From: an uncultured Selenomonadales bacterium
Lineage (GTDB): Bacteria; Bacillota; Negativicutes; Selenomonadales; Selenomonadaceae
Direction of reading: 5' to 3'
DNA: 24,071 bases
Assembly (NCBI GenBank): GCA_937877565.1
Contig: CALFJB010000042.1
Span: 1 to 24,071, forward strand
Shown piece after piece: positions 22,433-24,071 of the stretch; position 1 is the first letter of the stretch; each line of letters opens with the position of its first letter. The notes below the pieces were generated by a model. It was not told the DNA's origin. It was given only the letters and a program-made list of their open reading frames with translations, and ran no database searches. The position numbers were made by a program, and so were the translations under genes.

Positions 22433-24071
22433 TTGAAAGCAATAACGAAGAAACTTTTATTGGCAAGCGTAGCGGTTGGCGTAATTACGCCATTCGTGAC
22501 GGGGGGTAGTTTCTGCTGAAGAAGTTACCGTTCAGCCGGAAAATCTCTCTGACAATGAAGTTGACGTCAATGAAACTAACTATAAGATTAACGGCGAAAC
22601 TAAAGAAATTGGCAAAGATGACGTTTATTGGAGTATTTATGGTGCTTATTCTCAATCTAAATCTAAGAATGTTGAAGGTAACACGGTAACTATAAATGGC
22701 GGTACATTTTTGGGTGATTCTTTCTATCATCGTAATACAATTTACGGCGGCTATTCTTATTTTGGAAATGCTACTGGTAACACGTTAAATATTAATGGTG
22801 GTACATTTAACCTTTATAGCCATTGTAATACAATTTATGGCGGCTATTCTGTTAATGGAGGTGCTATAGGTAACACGGTTAATATAAATGGTGATACATT
22901 CAATTATGCTTATATTTACGGCGGATATTCTGTTAATGGAGGTGCTATAGGTAACAAGCTAAATATAAATGGCGGTACATTTGGTAGGATAGGAAGCTAT
23001 ACCTCTGATATTTACGGCGGCTGTTCCGGTGATGGTGCTACAAATAATACGTTGACAATTACTGATGGTACATTCAATAATACTGATATGTATGGCGGCT
23101 ATTCTGTTAATGGAGATGCTACAGGTAACACGGTTAATATAAATGGCGGTACATTTAGTGATGATAGCAATTGTAATCAAATTTACGGCGGCTATTCTGT
23201 TGATGGAGATGCTAAAGGTAACACGGCAACAATTACTGACGGTACATTTGATAATGCTTATATTTATGGTGGCCATTCTAATAATGGAAATGCTATAAAT
23301 AATACGGTGACAATCACGGATGGCATATTCACTTATAATACTGACATTATAGGCGGCGATTCTGATGGAAATACTACAGGTAACACAGTTAATATAAATG
23401 GTAGTACATTCAATGATGCTAATATTTATGGTGGTATTTCTGATAATGGAGCTACAGATAACACGGTTAATATAAGTGCTGGTACATTCAATGGGGATTA
23501 TATTTATGGTGGCTGTTCTGGTAAGGGAAATGCTATAAATAATACGGTTACAATCACTGATGGTATATCCACTTATAATACTTACATTGTAGGCGGCGAA
23601 TCTTATTCTGGAAATGCTACAGATAACACGTTAAATATAAATGGCGGTACATTTTTGGGTAGAGATAACTTGAGTAATGGTATTTACGGTGGTTGTTCTA
23701 ATATTGGAAATGTTACGGATAACACGGTAAATATAAATGGCAGTATTTTTGATAGTAATAGTGGTTATGTTAGCATTTACGGTGGTGATTCTGGTAGTGG
23801 AGATGTTACAGGTAACACGGTGACAATCACTAATGCTACATTCAATGGTGCTTATATTCACGGCGGCAATTCTAATCATGGAGATGCCACAGGTAATACG
23901 ATAACCATAAATGACGGCGTCATTAATGCAAAGGTTTTCGGCGGTTATGCAGGTTCCGGCAACGCCTCAAACAACGTGGTAAATATTTATGGCAGTCCTG
24001 ATTTAAAATTGGCAACTTTATATGGCGGTTATGCTCCAGAGGGTACCAGTTCAGATAATACTTTAAATATT
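22433..24071 (+). CDS. Secreted repeat protein (autotransporter-adhesin style), frame broken at G6, truncated by window end
   Basis: TTG start at 22433 with SD AAGGAGG (22418-22424) 8 bases upstream. It opens with a signal peptide (MKAITKKLLLASVAVGVITP) and then meets a stop at 22517-22519 ('...VTGGSFC'). Removing one G from the G6 run gives '...VTGVVSA-EEVTVQPE', an ideal cleavage site, and the frame then stays open from 22506 to the window end (522 codons). The mature part is about 17 repeats of ~30 residues with the pattern 'GNTVNINGGTF...IYGGYSxxGxAT', expected to form a right-handed beta-helix or similar solenoid. Comparable repeat passengers occur in autotransporters of Gram-negative-type bacteria; the C-terminal barrel, if any, is beyond the window. 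As written the gene yields only a ~28-residue peptide. Confidence 0.75.
22501..22506 (+). repeat. G6 homopolymer at the signal-peptide cleavage region
   Basis: Six consecutive G where five are needed for the continuous frame. In AT-rich DNA this is an outstanding run and a candidate slipped-strand site; it could also be a sequencing or assembly error. Confidence 0.7.
22669..24071 (+). repeat. Degenerate tandem repeats encoding ~30-residue units
   Basis: The DNA repeats in steps of roughly 80-100 bases built from GGTAACACGGTTAATATAA-like and ATTTACGGCGGCTATTCT-like blocks. Unit spacing varies through insertions between the 'GGTF' and 'IYGG' strands. Repetition continues past the right edge. 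The reading frame is conserved across all units, showing selection on the protein. Confidence 0.85.

Noticed and set aside
22485..23879. Minus-strand open frames across the repeat region
   Set aside because: They are antisense shadows of the tandem repeats: low-complexity, no SD, and the plus-strand frame has signal peptide, SD and conserved repeat pattern.
22669..24071. Possible CRISPR array
   Set aside because: Repeat units are degenerate, variable in spacing and protein-coding in one frame; there are no identical direct repeats with unique spacers and no cas genes.

Overview
The window is AT-rich, densely coded bacterial chromosome. A Gram-negative-type member of the Firmicutes (Negativicutes, perhaps Selenomonadaceae-like) is the best guess. 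Reasons: an adjacent methylmalonyl-CoA mutase pair plus meaB (succinate-propionate metabolism), CsgG-family envelope proteins, a large secreted repeat protein of autotransporter-adhesin style, strong AAGGAGG ribosome binding sites with frequent TTG/GTG starts, and clean TTGaca/TATAAT promoters. This taxonomic call is inference; no rRNA or marker gene besides trmD is present.

Layout. (1) 1-2170, minus strand: three exported or envelope-type genes, two of the CsgG family, one of them frameshifted, ending at a terminator at the left edge. (2) 2245-8937, plus strand: a NUMOD4-HNH endonuclease gene, then mutA and mutB, then a second endonuclease gene with a Bro-N domain in front of a closely related NUMOD4-HNH-HTH tail. 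Each of these transcription units has a readable sigma70-type promoter with a 17-base spacer. (3) 8952-11858, minus strand: a 968-residue sacsin-like GHKL ATPase. (4) 12012-14433, plus strand: meaB, then a secreted C39-like cysteine peptidase and an MsrA-fold protein that lacks the catalytic cysteine. (5) 14461-20576, minus strand: trmD, an anchored DUF2939-like protein, two tandemly duplicated GT2 glycosyltransferases and hypF, tightly spaced. (6) 20600-20800: a gene-free stretch of nested inverted repeats. (7) 20807-22303, minus strand: a short, lid-less Hsp70 with an Asn in place of the catalytic Thr of the phosphate-2 loop. (8) 22433 to the right edge, plus strand: a secreted protein with about 17 repeats of roughly 30 residues, whose frame is broken by a G6 tract just before the predicted signal-peptidase site.

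How the parts relate. MutA/MutB interconvert succinyl-CoA and methylmalonyl-CoA and MeaB protects and loads the mutase with B12, so the mut genes form one pathway, but here meaB is separated from mutAB by about 4.4 kb of accessory DNA (Bro-N/HNH gene plus GHKL ATPase). With the HNH gene just upstream of mutA, the core mut locus looks interrupted and flanked by phage-like or selfish genes. The most interesting leads are the G6 tract as a possible phase-variation switch, the paired HNH genes around mutAB, the structured element between trmD and hsp70, the catalytically dead MsrA-like protein, and CCTARNN heptamer repeats at two distant places.
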